In this document: positions 43,872-53,400 of the stretch, piece after piece | How the letters are laid out: the number at the start of each line of letters is the position of its first letter | Position numbering within the stretch: position 1 is the first letter of the stretch | From: Hydrogenoanaerobacterium saccharovorans | GTDB taxonomy: Bacteria > Bacillota > Clostridia > Oscillospirales > Ruminococcaceae | Direction of reading: 5' to 3' | DNA length: 64,000 nucleotides | NCBI RefSeq assembly: GCF_016901815.1 | Contig: NZ_JACSNR010000006.1 | Coordinates: 62,001 to 126,000 of the forward strand | Translations under genes and position numbers: made by a program | The notes under the pieces: generated by a model | Database searches by the model: none | Seen by the model: the letters and a program-made list of their open reading frames with translations, nothing else | What the model was told of the DNA's origin: nothing

Positions 43872-43900
43872 TTGTCATTCCCTGAGGGATTTGATATACT
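43872..43900 (+). promoter_or_regulatory. promoter of the DUF4261 gene
   Basis: TTGTCA (43872-43877) and TATACT (43895-43900) with a 17-base spacer, 72 bases before the start. The gap 43640-43971 holds no gene. Confidence 0.6.
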
Positions 43901-43971
43901 TTTCTTAACAATGGCGTGCCGGTCCCACCGTCCGCGCCAGCCCGAAACCGACTGTGAAAGGGGAACTGAAT

Positions 43972-45072
43972 ATGGCTCAAACACAGGAAAATGCTGCTCT
44001 GCAGGCCATGAAGGAATGGCTTGCCCACCCCCAGGAGCTGGGAAAAGCCCCGGCCCGCATCGAATGCACCGGCACCTTTGAACTGCATGGACTGCGCTAC
44101 TATCTGTTCCGCTACAAGAAAACCCTGCTGGGAAGCTGGCTTCTGGGTGTCTGCGGCGGCTACGAAGGCGATGAGCTGGAACACTGCGGTCATGTGTGGA
44201 GTGAAATGGAACCCTATGACGAATCCACCGCGGTGGAAAAGGCCACTGCCATGGTGGAGATGATCCGTGCCTACTGGATGCAGCAGGCAGAAAAGGCCGA
44301 CTCCCAGGGAGAGGATTCCGAGCGCACCGGAGCCTTTGCCGGATTTGTACTGCTCTCCGACCCGAGCTGGGACAAGGCTGCCTTTATCCGGGATCTCCAG
44401 GAGAAGTGGGGTCTCACTGTCCAGGAGGACGAGGATGAGGAAACCGGCGATGACACCCTTGTCTTTGAGGAGGGCAAGATGATCGCCGCTGTCAGCCTGA
44501 TGGCGGCGCCGATTCCCAACGGCGAGGCAGAACTCAACGCCGAAAACAACTTCCTGTGGCCCGAAGCGGTGGAGATCACCAAGACCCACCAGGCCCATCT
44601 GATGGTGGTTGTGCTGGGTCAGGAGGAAGATCTGCTGGAACGGGGCAAGCTCTATGTCAAGCTGCTGGCTTCCTGCTGCCGCCAGAAAAATGCCCTGGGT
44701 GTCTATACCAGCGGCGTGGTATTCGAGCCCCGGTTCTATGAGGGCTTTGCCGACATGATGCAGGAAGGGGAACTGCCCATCTTCAACTGGATCTGGTTCG
44801 GGCTCTACCGCAGCGAAAAGGGCATCTGCGGCTATACCTACGGCATGGATGTGTTCGGCTTCGATGAGATGGAAGTGCTGGACGCCGATGCCGATCCCTC
44901 GGAAGTGCGGGACTTCCTTGCCAGCATGGTGGAATATGTGCTGTCGGGAGGAGTTACCCTGCACGATGGCGAGACCATCGGCTTCTCGGCAGAGGATAAG
45001 CACGCCATCACCCGCAGCCCGGGTGTCGCCCTGCCGGTTATGACGCTGAAAATCAGCTATTCGGCCCTTTGA
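43972..45072 (+). CDS. DUF4261 domain-containing protein
   Basis: The protein has 366 residues, soluble and acidic. The DUF4261 signature is recognisable: SLMAAPIPNGEAELNAENNF, then LWPEAVEITKTHQAHLMVVV, and a C-terminal GETIGFSAEDKHAITRSPG. This domain is of unknown function; it is found in the same kinds of loci as SuFu and SUKH proteins, several of which are proposed immunity proteins of polymorphic toxins. No toxin gene is visible next to it. The ATG at 43972 follows AAAGGGGAA; a GTG six codons earlier is less likely. Confidence 0.8.
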   Translation: MAQTQENAALQAMKEWLAHPQELGKAPARIECTGTFELHGLRYYLFRYKKTLLGSWLLGVCGGYEGDELEHCGHVWSEMEPYDESTAVEKATAMVEMIRAYWMQQAEKADSQGEDSERTGAFAGFVLLSDPSWDKAAFIRDLQEKWGLTVQEDEDEETGDDTLVFEEGKMIAAVSLMAAPIPNGEAELNAENNFLWPEAVEITKTHQAHLMVVVLGQEEDLLERGKLYVKLLASCCRQKNALGVYTSGVVFEPRFYEGFADMMQEGELPIFNWIWFGLYRSEKGICGYTYGMDVFGFDEMEVLDADADPSEVRDFLASMVEYVLSGGVTLHDGETIGFSAEDKHAITRSPGVALPVMTLKISYSAL

Positions 45073-45107
45073 CGCTCCCGGCTGAATCTCCGGAAATAAC
45101 GCACAGC

Positions 45108-45138
45108 AAAAACGGTGTCCTAAAAGGACACCGTTTTT
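45108..45138. terminator. bidirectional terminator
   Basis: AAAAACGGTGTCC and GGACACCGTTTTT, 13 perfect pairs, five-base loop, between convergent genes. Confidence 0.9.
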
Positions 45139-45166
45139 CTGTATCTTCTGTGAAAAGCGGGATTTT

Positions 45167-45793
45167 TCAGTGCTGTTCTCCCGGCTGTTCCCGCAGGGAT
45201 TCCAGCCAGTCCACAATACAGCGGATCTGGAAGGCTGTGGACTCCCGGGCGGCATCGGGCACAAACATCGGCAAGGTCTGGGGGATCGCCCGGGACAGCA
45301 CAATGACCGCCAGGCTCAGATTGATGAACAGATCCACCCGGTCCGGTTCCGGAGCGATGCCGAAGCTCTCCAGAATGCCTTCGAAGAGCTGCCGCTGCCG
45401 GGTACGGAAGGTGCGGAAGCTCTCCTCCGAAAGCCGCTGGAACAGCATCTGCTGCTCATCCACGCTGAGCACCGCCACCCCATTCCTGCCGCCATAGCAG
45501 CAGGTATCCAGGAACTGCCGCACCCCTTCCCGCCAGCTGATCGCCGGATCTTCCATCCGGCTGCGGGCATATTCCAGCAGACGGGGCTGCTGCAGATAGA
45601 GCGCCTCTACGATCAGATCCTCCTTGGTGGGGAAAAAGGCATAGAAAAAGCTGCGGGAAATCCCCACCGACCGGTACACCTGTTCCACCGTGGTATGCTG
45701 GATTCCCTGGGTGGACATGAGTTTCAGGGCTGTGGTGAGCAGCTCTTCCCGGACCCGTCTGCGATCCTCTTCTGAATATGCTACCTTGGGCAT
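45167..45793 (-). CDS. TetR-family transcriptional regulator
   Basis: The protein has 208 residues. The N-terminal helix-turn-helix is clear: LLTTALKLMSTQGIQHTTVE, then VYRSVGISRSFFYAFFPTKEDL. The C-terminal ligand domain is of no known subtype. The ATG at 45793 follows AGAGGAGGAG; the open frame continues 86 codons upstream into the promoter region and is not used. It is divergent from the UvrA-like gene and probably represses it and itself through the palindrome at 45883-45900. Confidence 0.9.
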   Translation of the reverse strand: MPKVAYSEEDRRRVREELLTTALKLMSTQGIQHTTVEQVYRSVGISRSFFYAFFPTKEDLIVEALYLQQPRLLEYARSRMEDPAISWREGVRQFLDTCCYGGRNGVAVLSVDEQQMLFQRLSEESFRTFRTRQRQLFEGILESFGIAPEPDRVDLFINLSLAVIVLSRAIPQTLPMFVPDAARESTAFQIRCIVDWLESLREQPGEQH

Positions 45794-45882
45794 GGCTCCT
45801 CCTCTGGCAGGGGAGTGTTCCGCTGCCGTTTTCCTGCGGCCCGGCAGAGTGCGGCATGTCCGGGACACAGCTTTGTTTTTTA

Positions 45883-45913
45883 CCATTGTACCAACTATGG
45901 AGCCAAAAAACAA
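45883..45913 (-). promoter_or_regulatory. tetR promoter overlapped by a candidate TetR operator
   Basis: On the minus strand TTGTTT (45908-45913) and TACAAT (45885-45890) have a 17-base spacer. The inverted repeat CCATTGT-ACCA-ACTATGG (45883-45900, six of seven pairs) covers the -10, as expected for an autorepressor. Confidence 0.6.
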
Positions 45914-45923
45914 GCCGCCGGTC

Positions 45924-45952
45924 TTGACACACAACTGCCCGGGGCGCAGAAT
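45924..45952 (+). promoter_or_regulatory. promoter of the UvrA-like gene
   Basis: TTGACA (45924-45929) and CAGAAT (45947-45952) with a 17-base spacer. It is 24 bases from the TetR operator candidate. Confidence 0.5.
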
Positions 45953-46025
45953 AGAGGGAGAATCCACCGCCGGGGAACAGCACTCCCCCCTCCCGGCTTT
46001 CCCACACGACCAACACAGAAATGAG

Positions 46026-48533
46026 ATGATCCCCATAAAAGAACGATCCATTCCCCCGCGCGCGGTCCAGATCCGCGGCGCACGGGTTCACAACCTCAAA
46101 AATATTGATGTGGATATCCCCCTCAACCAGATCGTCGGCATTGCCGGCGTCTCCGGTTCGGGCAAATCCTCCCTGGCACTGGGTGTCCTCTATGCTGAAG
46201 GCTCCCGCCGCTACCTGGAATCCCTCTCCACCTACACCCGCCGCCGGATGACCCAGGCTGCACGGGCTGAAGTGGACGAGGTGCTCTATGTCCCGGCAGC
46301 CCTGGCCCTGCACCAGCGCCCCGGTGTACCAGGCATCCGCAGCACCTTCGGCACCGGTACCGAACTGCTCAACAGCCTGCGGCTCATGTTCTCCCGGCTG
46401 GCCCATCACCGCTGCCCCAACGGACACTACCTCGAACCCACCCTGGCAGTGGCTGCGGGACAGGAACTGGTCTGCCCGGTGTGCGGGGAACATTTCTATG
46501 CCCCGGCTGCCGAAAGTCTTGCCTTCAACAGTCAGGGCGCCTGCCGTACCTGCGGCGGCACCGGCATTGTCCGCACCGTGGACCTTGCCACCCTGGTCCC
46601 TGACCCCTCCCTGACCATCGAGGAGGGCGCCGTCGCCCCCTGGAACACACTGATGTGGTCGCTGATGACCGATGTCTGCCGGGAGATGGGGGTGCGTACC
46701 AATATCCCCTTCCGGGACCTCACCGAAGCGGAAAAGGAGATCGTCTACCACGGCCCGGCAGTGAAAAAGCACATCTTCTACAAGGCCAAGAACTCCAATG
46801 ACGCCGCGGAACTGGACTTCACCTACTTCAATGCGGTGTATACAGTGGAAAATGCCCTCTCCAAGGTCAAGGACGAAAAGGGCATGAAGCGGGTGGAAAA
46901 GTTCCTCCGGGAGGACATCTGCCCGGACTGCGGCGGCACCCGGCTTTCGGAAGAGGCCCGGGCGCCCAGGCTCCGGGGCATCGGCCTGGATGAAGCCTGC
47001 AAAATGACCCTGTCCGACCTGGCTGACTGGGTGGAAGGTGTCCCCGGCTCCCTGCCGGAGGAGATGCGTCCCATGGCGGAGAGCATCTGCGACTCCTTCC
47101 GCACCGCGGCCCGGCGGCTGATGGAACTGGGACTGGGGTATCTCACCCTGGACCGTGCCGCCTCCACCCTCTCCACCGGAGAACGCCAGCGGATGCAGCT
47201 GGCCCGGTCGGTGCGCAACCGTACCACCGGAGTGCTGTATGTGCTGGACGAGCCCTCCATCGGCCTGCACCCCTCCAACATCGACGGGCTCACTGCGGTC
47301 ATGCACGATCTGGTGGCGGACGGCAACTCGGTATTGCTGGTGGACCACGACACCCAGATCCTCTCGGAAGCGGACTGGATCGTAGAGATGGGCCCGGAAG
47401 CCGGTGCCGGCGGCGGACAGGTTATCGCCCAGGGCACGGTGGAAGATCTCTGCTGCCAGCCGGACTCCCAGATCGGCCCATACCTCTCCGACAAGGCCGA
47501 AACGATGGTCCGTCCCCGCACCCCGGCAGAACAGCTGTTTGAACAGGGGCACATCCACCTCTCCACCGGGGCGATCCACACGGTCAAGCCGCTGGAAGCG
47601 GACTTCCCCAAGGGAAAGCTCACCGTCATCACCGGTGTATCCGGCTCGGGCAAAACCACTCTGGTGCTGGAAAGCCTGATCCCGGCCCTGGAAGCCGCCA
47701 CCTCCGGCACCCCGCTGCCAGAGCATATCTGTGCAGTGGAGGCCCCGGGCATCGAGCGGGTCAAGCTCATCGATGCCACTCCCATCGGCATCAATGTGCG
47801 CTCCACGGTGGCAACCTATGCCGGTGTCCACGATGAGCTGCGCAAGATCTACGCCCGCTCCCCCGATGCCAAGGCCGCCGGCTACAAGGCGGGCGACTTC
47901 TCCTATAATACCGGCAGCCTGCGCTGTCCGGTCTGTGACGGCACCGGGGTCATCGACCTGGATGTGCAGTTCCTGCCCGATGTGGAAATCCCCTGCCCGG
48001 AATGCCAGGGTTCCCGCTATGCCCGGGAAGCTGACCGGGTGCGTCACACCGCCCCGGACGGACAGAGCTACTCCCTCCCCGACCTGATGGAAAAGGACAT
48101 CAACTCCGCCCTGCCCCTCTGCGCCGGCTGGAAAACAGTCAGCCAGCGCCTTTCGGTGCTGCGGGATCTGGGCCTGGGCTACCTCACCCTGGGGGAAGCC
48201 ACTCCCAGTCTGTCCGGCGGTGAGGCCCAGCGGCTCAAGCTCGCCAGCGAGATGGGCCGGGGTCAGGCGGACACCGTCTTTGTCTTTGATGAGCCCACCA
48301 TCGGCCTGCATCCGCTGGATGTCAGGACTCTGCTGGGCGTGTTCCAGACCCTCATCGAAAAGGGCGCCACCGTAGTGGTGATCGAGCACGACCTGGACGT
48401 GATCCGCAACGCCGACTACATTATCGATATGGGCCCGGGCGGCGGGGAATCCGGCGGACAGATCGTCGCTGCCGGCACCCCCGAACAGGTCCGGGAAAAT
48501 CCCTGGAGCATCACCGGAAAATATCTGCGCTGA
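46026..48533 (+). CDS. UvrA-like (UvrA2-class) tandem ABC ATPase
   Basis: The protein has 835 residues, about 100 shorter than UvrA, consistent with loss of the UvrB-binding insertion. It has both ABC modules: Walker A GVSGSGKSSLALGVLY and GVSGSGKTTLVLESL; signatures LSTGERQRMQLA and LSGGEAQRLKLA; Walker B VLYVLDEPSIGLHP and VFVFDEPTIGLHP. Zinc-finger pairs CPVCG/CRTCGG and CPVCDG/CPECQG are kept. UvrA2-type proteins are linked to resistance against DNA-intercalating drugs rather than general repair, and TetR control supports that. The ATG at 46026 lacks a good ribosome-binding site; translation may be weak. Confidence 0.88.
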   Translation: MIPIKERSIPPRAVQIRGARVHNLKNIDVDIPLNQIVGIAGVSGSGKSSLALGVLYAEGSRRYLESLSTYTRRRMTQAARAEVDEVLYVPAALALHQRPGVPGIRSTFGTGTELLNSLRLMFSRLAHHRCPNGHYLEPTLAVAAGQELVCPVCGEHFYAPAAESLAFNSQGACRTCGGTGIVRTVDLATLVPDPSLTIEEGAVAPWNTLMWSLMTDVCREMGVRTNIPFRDLTEAEKEIVYHGPAVKKHIFYKAKNSNDAAELDFTYFNAVYTVENALSKVKDEKGMKRVEKFLREDICPDCGGTRLSEEARAPRLRGIGLDEACKMTLSDLADWVEGVPGSLPEEMRPMAESICDSFRTAARRLMELGLGYLTLDRAASTLSTGERQRMQLARSVRNRTTGVLYVLDEPSIGLHPSNIDGLTAVMHDLVADGNSVLLVDHDTQILSEADWIVEMGPEAGAGGGQVIAQGTVEDLCCQPDSQIGPYLSDKAETMVRPRTPAEQLFEQGHIHLSTGAIHTVKPLEADFPKGKLTVITGVSGSGKTTLVLESLIPALEAATSGTPLPEHICAVEAPGIERVKLIDATPIGINVRSTVATYAGVHDELRKIYARSPDAKAAGYKAGDFSYNTGSLRCPVCDGTGVIDLDVQFLPDVEIPCPECQGSRYAREADRVRHTAPDGQSYSLPDLMEKDINSALPLCAGWKTVSQRLSVLRDLGLGYLTLGEATPSLSGGEAQRLKLASEMGRGQADTVFVFDEPTIGLHPLDVRTLLGVFQTLIEKGATVVVIEHDLDVIRNADYIIDMGPGGGESGGQIVAAGTPEQVRENPWSITGKYLR

Positions 48534-48551
48534 GCCCGGTTTCAGCTTCTT

Positions 48552-48585
48552 CTCCCCCGTTTCCGAACCGGACGGGGGAGTTTTT
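48552..48585 (+). terminator. terminator of the UvrA-like gene
   Basis: CTCCCCCGT and ACGGGGGAG arms followed by TTTTTATA. Confidence 0.85.
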
Positions 48586-48647
48586 ATATGCTGCTGCCTT
48601 TTGGGAATTTGGATATAAAAATTCACATTTTTTGTGTGATTCATGGA

Positions 48648-48676
48648 TTGCGCCTGTGAGGGTTTCTTAGTATCAT
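48648..48676 (+). promoter_or_regulatory. candidate promoter of the TPR-SuFu-DUF4253 gene
   Basis: TTGCGC (48648-48653) and TATCAT (48671-48676) with a 17-base spacer. The leader to 48893 is about 210 bases long; I see no gene or recognised riboswitch in it. Confidence 0.45.
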
Positions 48677-48892
48677 TAGAGTTGAGAGAGTGTATCCGTT
48701 GTCCATACACCTGTATACTGAGCGGAACATTCCCGGGAGATCGCTCGCCGGACCACGCCGCCTGCTGAAATCTCCCGCTGTCCATGGAATTCAGGCAGAG
48801 CGCTGATAAGAGCCCTTTCTGCCTGCGCAGATTTTTCCATATAAAAAACACTGCTTTCCATATCCAATCCACTGCTGAAGGAGGACATCAAT

Positions 48893-51800
48893 ATGACCCT
48901 GTTGGAACAATGTCAGATCTGGAACGAGAAGGACGAGTACCAGAAGATCATCGACACCATCGAAGCCATCCCCGAAGAGAGCCGCACCCCCGAGCTGTGC
49001 AGTGAGCTCGCCCGGGCCTACAACAATGCCGCCGATGTGGATGACAAGGAAATGTATGAAAAGGCACTGTCCCTGCTCCTGCCCTATGAGGAGCACTTCC
49101 AGGGGGATCACAACTGGAATTTCCGTGTGGGCTATGCCTATTACTACCTGGACCAGGAGGGACAGGCCCTGCGCTATTTCGAACAGGCTCTGGAAGCCCG
49201 TCCCGGCGATGAGGACACCCAGCAGATGGTCGACGACTGCCGCCGCCGTCTGGCCCTGCCCCGGTTCGATCCCAGTTTCCGGGAGCGCACCCAGGAGGCC
49301 TGGGCTGCCTTTTCCAAAGTGGAAGCCCAGCTGCGGCAGCTTCTGGATGTACGGGATCGCTCCGCTGTCCAGGAGGAGCTCATCAGCCTGTGTGAAACAG
49401 CCCTCCTCCCGGCTTTCCTGAACCCCGCCTTTGAAGTGGGACACAACGGTCAGAAATACGAACTGATCCTCACCCCCGAGGGGAATCTTGCCAGGCTCTA
49501 TGAGCTGGTCTACTTCCAGCGCCATGCCCCCGCAGAACTGCTGAAACACTGGAACTTCCCTGTGGGGCGCCAGGCTTCGGTCAACTTCTCCATCCGCACT
49601 GCGGCGGGAATGGAGATCTCCGGGCAGGATGTCCGGGTGCTGCCGGAAAAGACCGATGATGACTCCCTCTCCCTGACCCTGTACTGCAAAGCCCTGCTCC
49701 CGCTGCTCCGGGAGGACGAGAATCAGGCCTGGTGGCTGCTCTCCACCCTGGTAGACCAGGTGCTGGGCGAGATCCCCGCTATGGCGCTGATCCGCGGTTT
49801 TGATATTTCCGATACCCCGCTGGACGGAGAGGATATGCTGCTCAGCGATCTGCCCGCCTGGGTGCAGCAGATGGGATTCGAGGTACCCGCTTCCGCCGGG
49901 GATTACCTGGATTCGGCCTACGCGGTCTACCAGATGGAGCCCGAACAGGACCCGGAAGCTGACTGGCGGCTGGATACCGTATCCGGTTCCACCCGGCTCC
50001 CGGTGATCGTCGGGGACTACCTGCGTGCTGAGAGCGACACCATGGACCTGCTGCACCAGGACGGCGTCATGGCGGGATTTCTCATCTACCCGCTGGACTC
50101 CTTCACCGGCGAGAACCGCAGTGAGGCGATCCTCTCCTTCCGGGACGAACTGGAAGCCGCTCTGCTGGATCAGGCCGGGGAGGATGCCTTTACCCTGCTG
50201 GGCGGCGCCACCGGACTGTACGCCGGATACCTGGACTTCATCGCCTGGGATCTGCCGGCTGTCCTGGATGCCGCTGTCGCCTTCTTTGAAAAATCCGGCC
50301 TGCCCTGGGCCAGCTTCCACAGCTTCCGCCGGGATGTGAGCACTGTGCGGCTGATCTCTCCCGAGGAGGCACCCCTCGCCCCGGCTCCCGCCCCCAATGT
50401 GGACCCGGAAACCGGCTCTCTGCTCTCGAAGGAGGACATCAAAACACTGGAATCCTTCATCGGAGATGTGAGCGGCTACTTCTACCGGGCGCTGGATTAC
50501 CTGGAAACCTTCGTTGAAAACGGTGTAAAGTCTCACCGCTTTACAGAGCAGCAGGCCCGGGAAGACCTGCAGATCGCGCTGTGGTACGGCTACGCCTGCA
50601 TGAATATTGACGAATACCCCTTCTATTACCGGGGTGTCCAGTGGATGCGGGATTCGGAGAAGAATGCCGCCGGCTGCGGCACCTGGTACTACCGCTACTC
50701 CATCGGCCTGACCTACTGCGGACACCCGGAGGAGGCGCTCCGGTATGCCGAACAGGGCGCCCGGGAAGAGCCGGACTATCCGTGGATCTGGCTGCAGCTG
50801 GGTAAGCTGCGCAGTCACTTCGGCGACCGTGCCGGGGCACTGGCAGCAGCCGACCGGGGCCTGGAGCTGGTGCCCGGCGACTATGAGTTCACCACCCTGC
50901 GCCAGGAGATCGAAAAGGGGGCCACCCTCGAGGAGATGGAATACCACTGGATTCACCCCGATGCCGACCTGCTGCTCCAGAAGGGACTGGACGAGAACTC
51001 GGACAGCAAGCTCCAGGCCATCTCCTGCATCAACACCGACCCCGCAGGACTGGAACGCTTTATGGAGCTGTTTGCCCCCGACCCTGACACCTTCACCGTC
51101 GATTCCCCCTACTGCTCCTTCCCCTATACAGTGCAGGGACAGACAGTGGAGCTGGTGTTCCGCATGAACCGGGCCGGCCTTTCCAAGCTCAAGGCGGACT
51201 GGCTGCGCCTTCAGAAGGAGCGGCTGGACAGCGGCATGTGGCTGACCCTCCCGGACGGCACTCCCGGAAAACTGGAAGCCGTGGTCTTTGACCTCAGCCA
51301 TGCTGCGGCACTGATCTGGCGTCCGGAACAGGGTGAGCCCTTCCCGGTTCTGCTGGATGAAAACGGCTGTCCGAAGGAGCCCCAGGAGGAGCCGGACATG
51401 CCCGACCCCAGTGAATTTGAAACTGAATACTATACCCCGAAAGAACTGGAACGGGTGGAGGAACACATCTCCAGCCACTTCGGTGAGTTCGAGACGGTCA
51501 TGCACGAGCTGGTCTCCCCGGATATCCATGTGGATATCTGCCTGATTCCGCCCAGCCCGAAAAAGAACTATTACACCCTGGTGACCATGGGCATGGGCGC
51601 GCACCGTATGAATGTCCCGGAGGAGCTGGCGGACCAGAAGCTGGAACGGGCGGAACTGCTGATCGCCCTGCCGCCGGACTGGAAGCTGGATCACAACTCG
51701 CTGCAGAAGGAAGCCTGGTACTGGCCTGTCCGGCTGCTCAAGGCGCTGGCACGGCTGCCCGGCATCAACGATACCTGGCTTGGCTGGGGACACACCATCG

Positions 51801-53350
51801 ATAACCAGGAGCCCTATGCCGACAGCACCCAGCTCTCTGCCGCCATTCTGGTGACACCCCAGCAGGTGGATGAAGATGCCTGTATCTGTCCGCTGGCTGA
51901 GGGTGAGGAGATCAACTTCTATCAGGTCATTCCGCTCTATCAGGACGAGATGGAGTATAAGATCCGCTTCGGCGCCGGCAGTCTGCTGGAACTCTACGAG
52001 GGTGTCAGCTTTGTGGTGGACCCGGAACGTCCGGATATTCTGGAAGAAGCCGGCCCGGCTCCCACTCAGGAGGAGCTGGAGGCGATGAAGGACCGGATGG
52101 ATGATGCCCAGTGGCATCTGCGGGATCTGCGGGACAAACACCTGCCGGTGGATGAGATCACCGCCTACAACCACATGGCAATCTACCTGCGCTGGAATCT
52201 GGAACACGACCGGATGAGCGAGAGCTTCCGTGCGGAATACGGGGATCTGATGCGTCAGTTTGCCGGGGACCCTGCCGGAACCGATCTTCGGGTCTTTATC
52301 CGGGATCAGCTGGGCGGCGTACTGCGGCACTCGATGTTCAATAAGGAAGGAGAAGCCTTCTCCCAGTACTATTACGGTCAGGGGGACGCTCCCTACTTCC
52401 CGTCGGATATTGATGACTATGCCCTGCGCCGGTTCGGGCCGGAGGAGTACTTCTCGGAAAAGTATCAGAATGAAACCTATCTCTTTATCCCCTTTGATGA
52501 GGTCTATTATCAGGATATGGCCCGGCTGATCCAGCAGCGCTGGGACAGCTGGCTGCAGTATGAGCCGTCAGACGAGGAGCCTTCGGAACTGGCCCAGGCC
52601 ATGATGCAGTATCTGGGCTGCGACTGTGAATACTTCCCGCCTATGCGGGACGATGACCCCATCACCGCGGCATACAGCTATGCCCGCCGCCGGGGTATGG
52701 AAGAGGGCTTCCTGCCGGTGCTGGTCGCTGTGGACGAAACCCTCTGGGAAATGCTCATTCTGAACGCCGATCCCGAAAGCGACGGCGCTGAGGACTATGG
52801 CTTTGACCCCATCCAGGTCGCCAAGTACCGCAAGGCCGCTCTGAGCGCCGCCCCGCTGGACGGCAAAACGGTGCTGCAGAGCCGCATGAACGACCGTATC
52901 TCCGAGCTGGAGGACGACGACATGAGTCTGGAGGAGATCACCGGTACCATGGAGGGCGGCGAGCCCGGGAACCGGTTCCTGTCCTACTGGGATTATGACA
53001 CCCGACGCACCTGTCCGCTGATCCTGGCAAAGATTCCGGTGAAGAATCCCTGGGAAGTCTTTGCCTACCTGCCCTTCGGCGGCTGGAACGAATGCCCCGA
53101 CACAGCGGAACTGATGGCAATCGCCCGGTACTGGCTGGAACAGTACGGCGCTGTGCCGGCAGTGATTACTCACGATGTGCTCGAGTGTGCCCTGCCTGCT
53201 CCGGTGCCTGCGGATCAGGCCATGGAGCTTGCCATGGAACAGTACGCGTTCTGTCCCGATGCCGTGGACCAGGGACCGGAAGATGCCTCCATCGGCTGGC
53301 TGGCAGATACCCTCCGCCAGTCGGACAAGTGGTTCTTCTGGTGGGATTAA
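48893..53350 (+). CDS. 1485-aa multidomain protein: TPR, SuFu and DUF4253 domains
   Basis: Domain order: TPR-like repeats at about 1-120 (WNFRVGYAYYYLDQEGQALR); an unrecognised region to about 500; a second TPR block at about 580-670 (YSIGLTYCGHPEEALRYAEQ); a Suppressor-of-fused (SuFu) domain at about 850-1050 (DIHVDICLIPPSPKKNYYTL, then ADQKLERAELLIALPPDWKL); an unrecognised region to about 1240; and a DUF4253 domain to the end (PVKNPWEVFAYLPFGGWNEC, EQYGAVPAVITHDVLE). No signal peptide or membrane helix is visible. SuFu and related families are proposed immunity proteins for polymorphic toxins. Such modules are normally single small genes, so this fusion is unusual. It starts behind AAGGAGGACATCAAT and is coupled to the next gene. 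Confidence 0.85.
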   Translation: MTLLEQCQIWNEKDEYQKIIDTIEAIPEESRTPELCSELARAYNNAADVDDKEMYEKALSLLLPYEEHFQGDHNWNFRVGYAYYYLDQEGQALRYFEQALEARPGDEDTQQMVDDCRRRLALPRFDPSFRERTQEAWAAFSKVEAQLRQLLDVRDRSAVQEELISLCETALLPAFLNPAFEVGHNGQKYELILTPEGNLARLYELVYFQRHAPAELLKHWNFPVGRQASVNFSIRTAAGMEISGQDVRVLPEKTDDDSLSLTLYCKALLPLLREDENQAWWLLSTLVDQVLGEIPAMALIRGFDISDTPLDGEDMLLSDLPAWVQQMGFEVPASAGDYLDSAYAVYQMEPEQDPEADWRLDTVSGSTRLPVIVGDYLRAESDTMDLLHQDGVMAGFLIYPLDSFTGENRSEAILSFRDELEAALLDQAGEDAFTLLGGATGLYAGYLDFIAWDLPAVLDAAVAFFEKSGLPWASFHSFRRDVSTVRLISPEEAPLAPAPAPNVDPETGSLLSKEDIKTLESFIGDVSGYFYRALDYLETFVENGVKSHRFTEQQAREDLQIALWYGYACMNIDEYPFYYRGVQWMRDSEKNAAGCGTWYYRYSIGLTYCGHPEEALRYAEQGAREEPDYPWIWLQLGKLRSHFGDRAGALAAADRGLELVPGDYEFTTLRQEIEKGATLEEMEYHWIHPDADLLLQKGLDENSDSKLQAISCINTDPAGLERFMELFAPDPDTFTVDSPYCSFPYTVQGQTVELVFRMNRAGLSKLKADWLRLQKERLDSGMWLTLPDGTPGKLEAVVFDLSHAAALIWRPEQGEPFPVLLDENGCPKEPQEEPDMPDPSEFETEYYTPKELERVEEHISSHFGEFETVMHELVSPDIHVDICLIPPSPKKNYYTLVTMGMGAHRMNVPEELADQKLERAELLIALPPDWKLDHNSLQKEAWYWPVRLLKALARLPGINDTWLGWGHTIDNQEPYADSTQLSAAILVTPQQVDEDACICPLAEGEEINFYQVIPLYQDEMEYKIRFGAGSLLELYEGVSFVVDPERPDILEEAGPAPTQEELEAMKDRMDDAQWHLRDLRDKHLPVDEITAYNHMAIYLRWNLEHDRMSESFRAEYGDLMRQFAGDPAGTDLRVFIRDQLGGVLRHSMFNKEGEAFSQYYYGQGDAPYFPSDIDDYALRRFGPEEYFSEKYQNETYLFIPFDEVYYQDMARLIQQRWDSWLQYEPSDEEPSELAQAMMQYLGCDCEYFPPMRDDDPITAAYSYARRRGMEEGFLPVLVAVDETLWEMLILNADPESDGAEDYGFDPIQVAKYRKAALSAAPLDGKTVLQSRMNDRISELEDDDMSLEEITGTMEGGEPGNRFLSYWDYDTRRTCPLILAKIPVKNPWEVFAYLPFGGWNECPDTAELMAIARYWLEQYGAVPAVITHDVLECALPAPVPADQAMELAMEQYAFCPDAVDQGPEDASIGWLADTLRQSDKWFFWWD

Positions 53351-53400
53351 GCCCCGGTACGATTCGATAAACCCCATAATATCAACAGGAGGAATCTGAA

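Noticed and set aside
45456-48872. Very long open frame (1138 codons) on the minus strand antisense to the UvrA-like gene
   Set aside because: It has no ribosome-binding site and a low-complexity Gly/His/Asp-rich translation; it mirrors the well-supported UvrA-like reading frame and is a consequence of high GC at third positions.
48791-52330. Open frame of 1179 codons antisense to the SuFu-fusion gene
   Set aside because: It is a shadow of the plus-strand gene, whose domains, start site and coupling to the next gene are clear.
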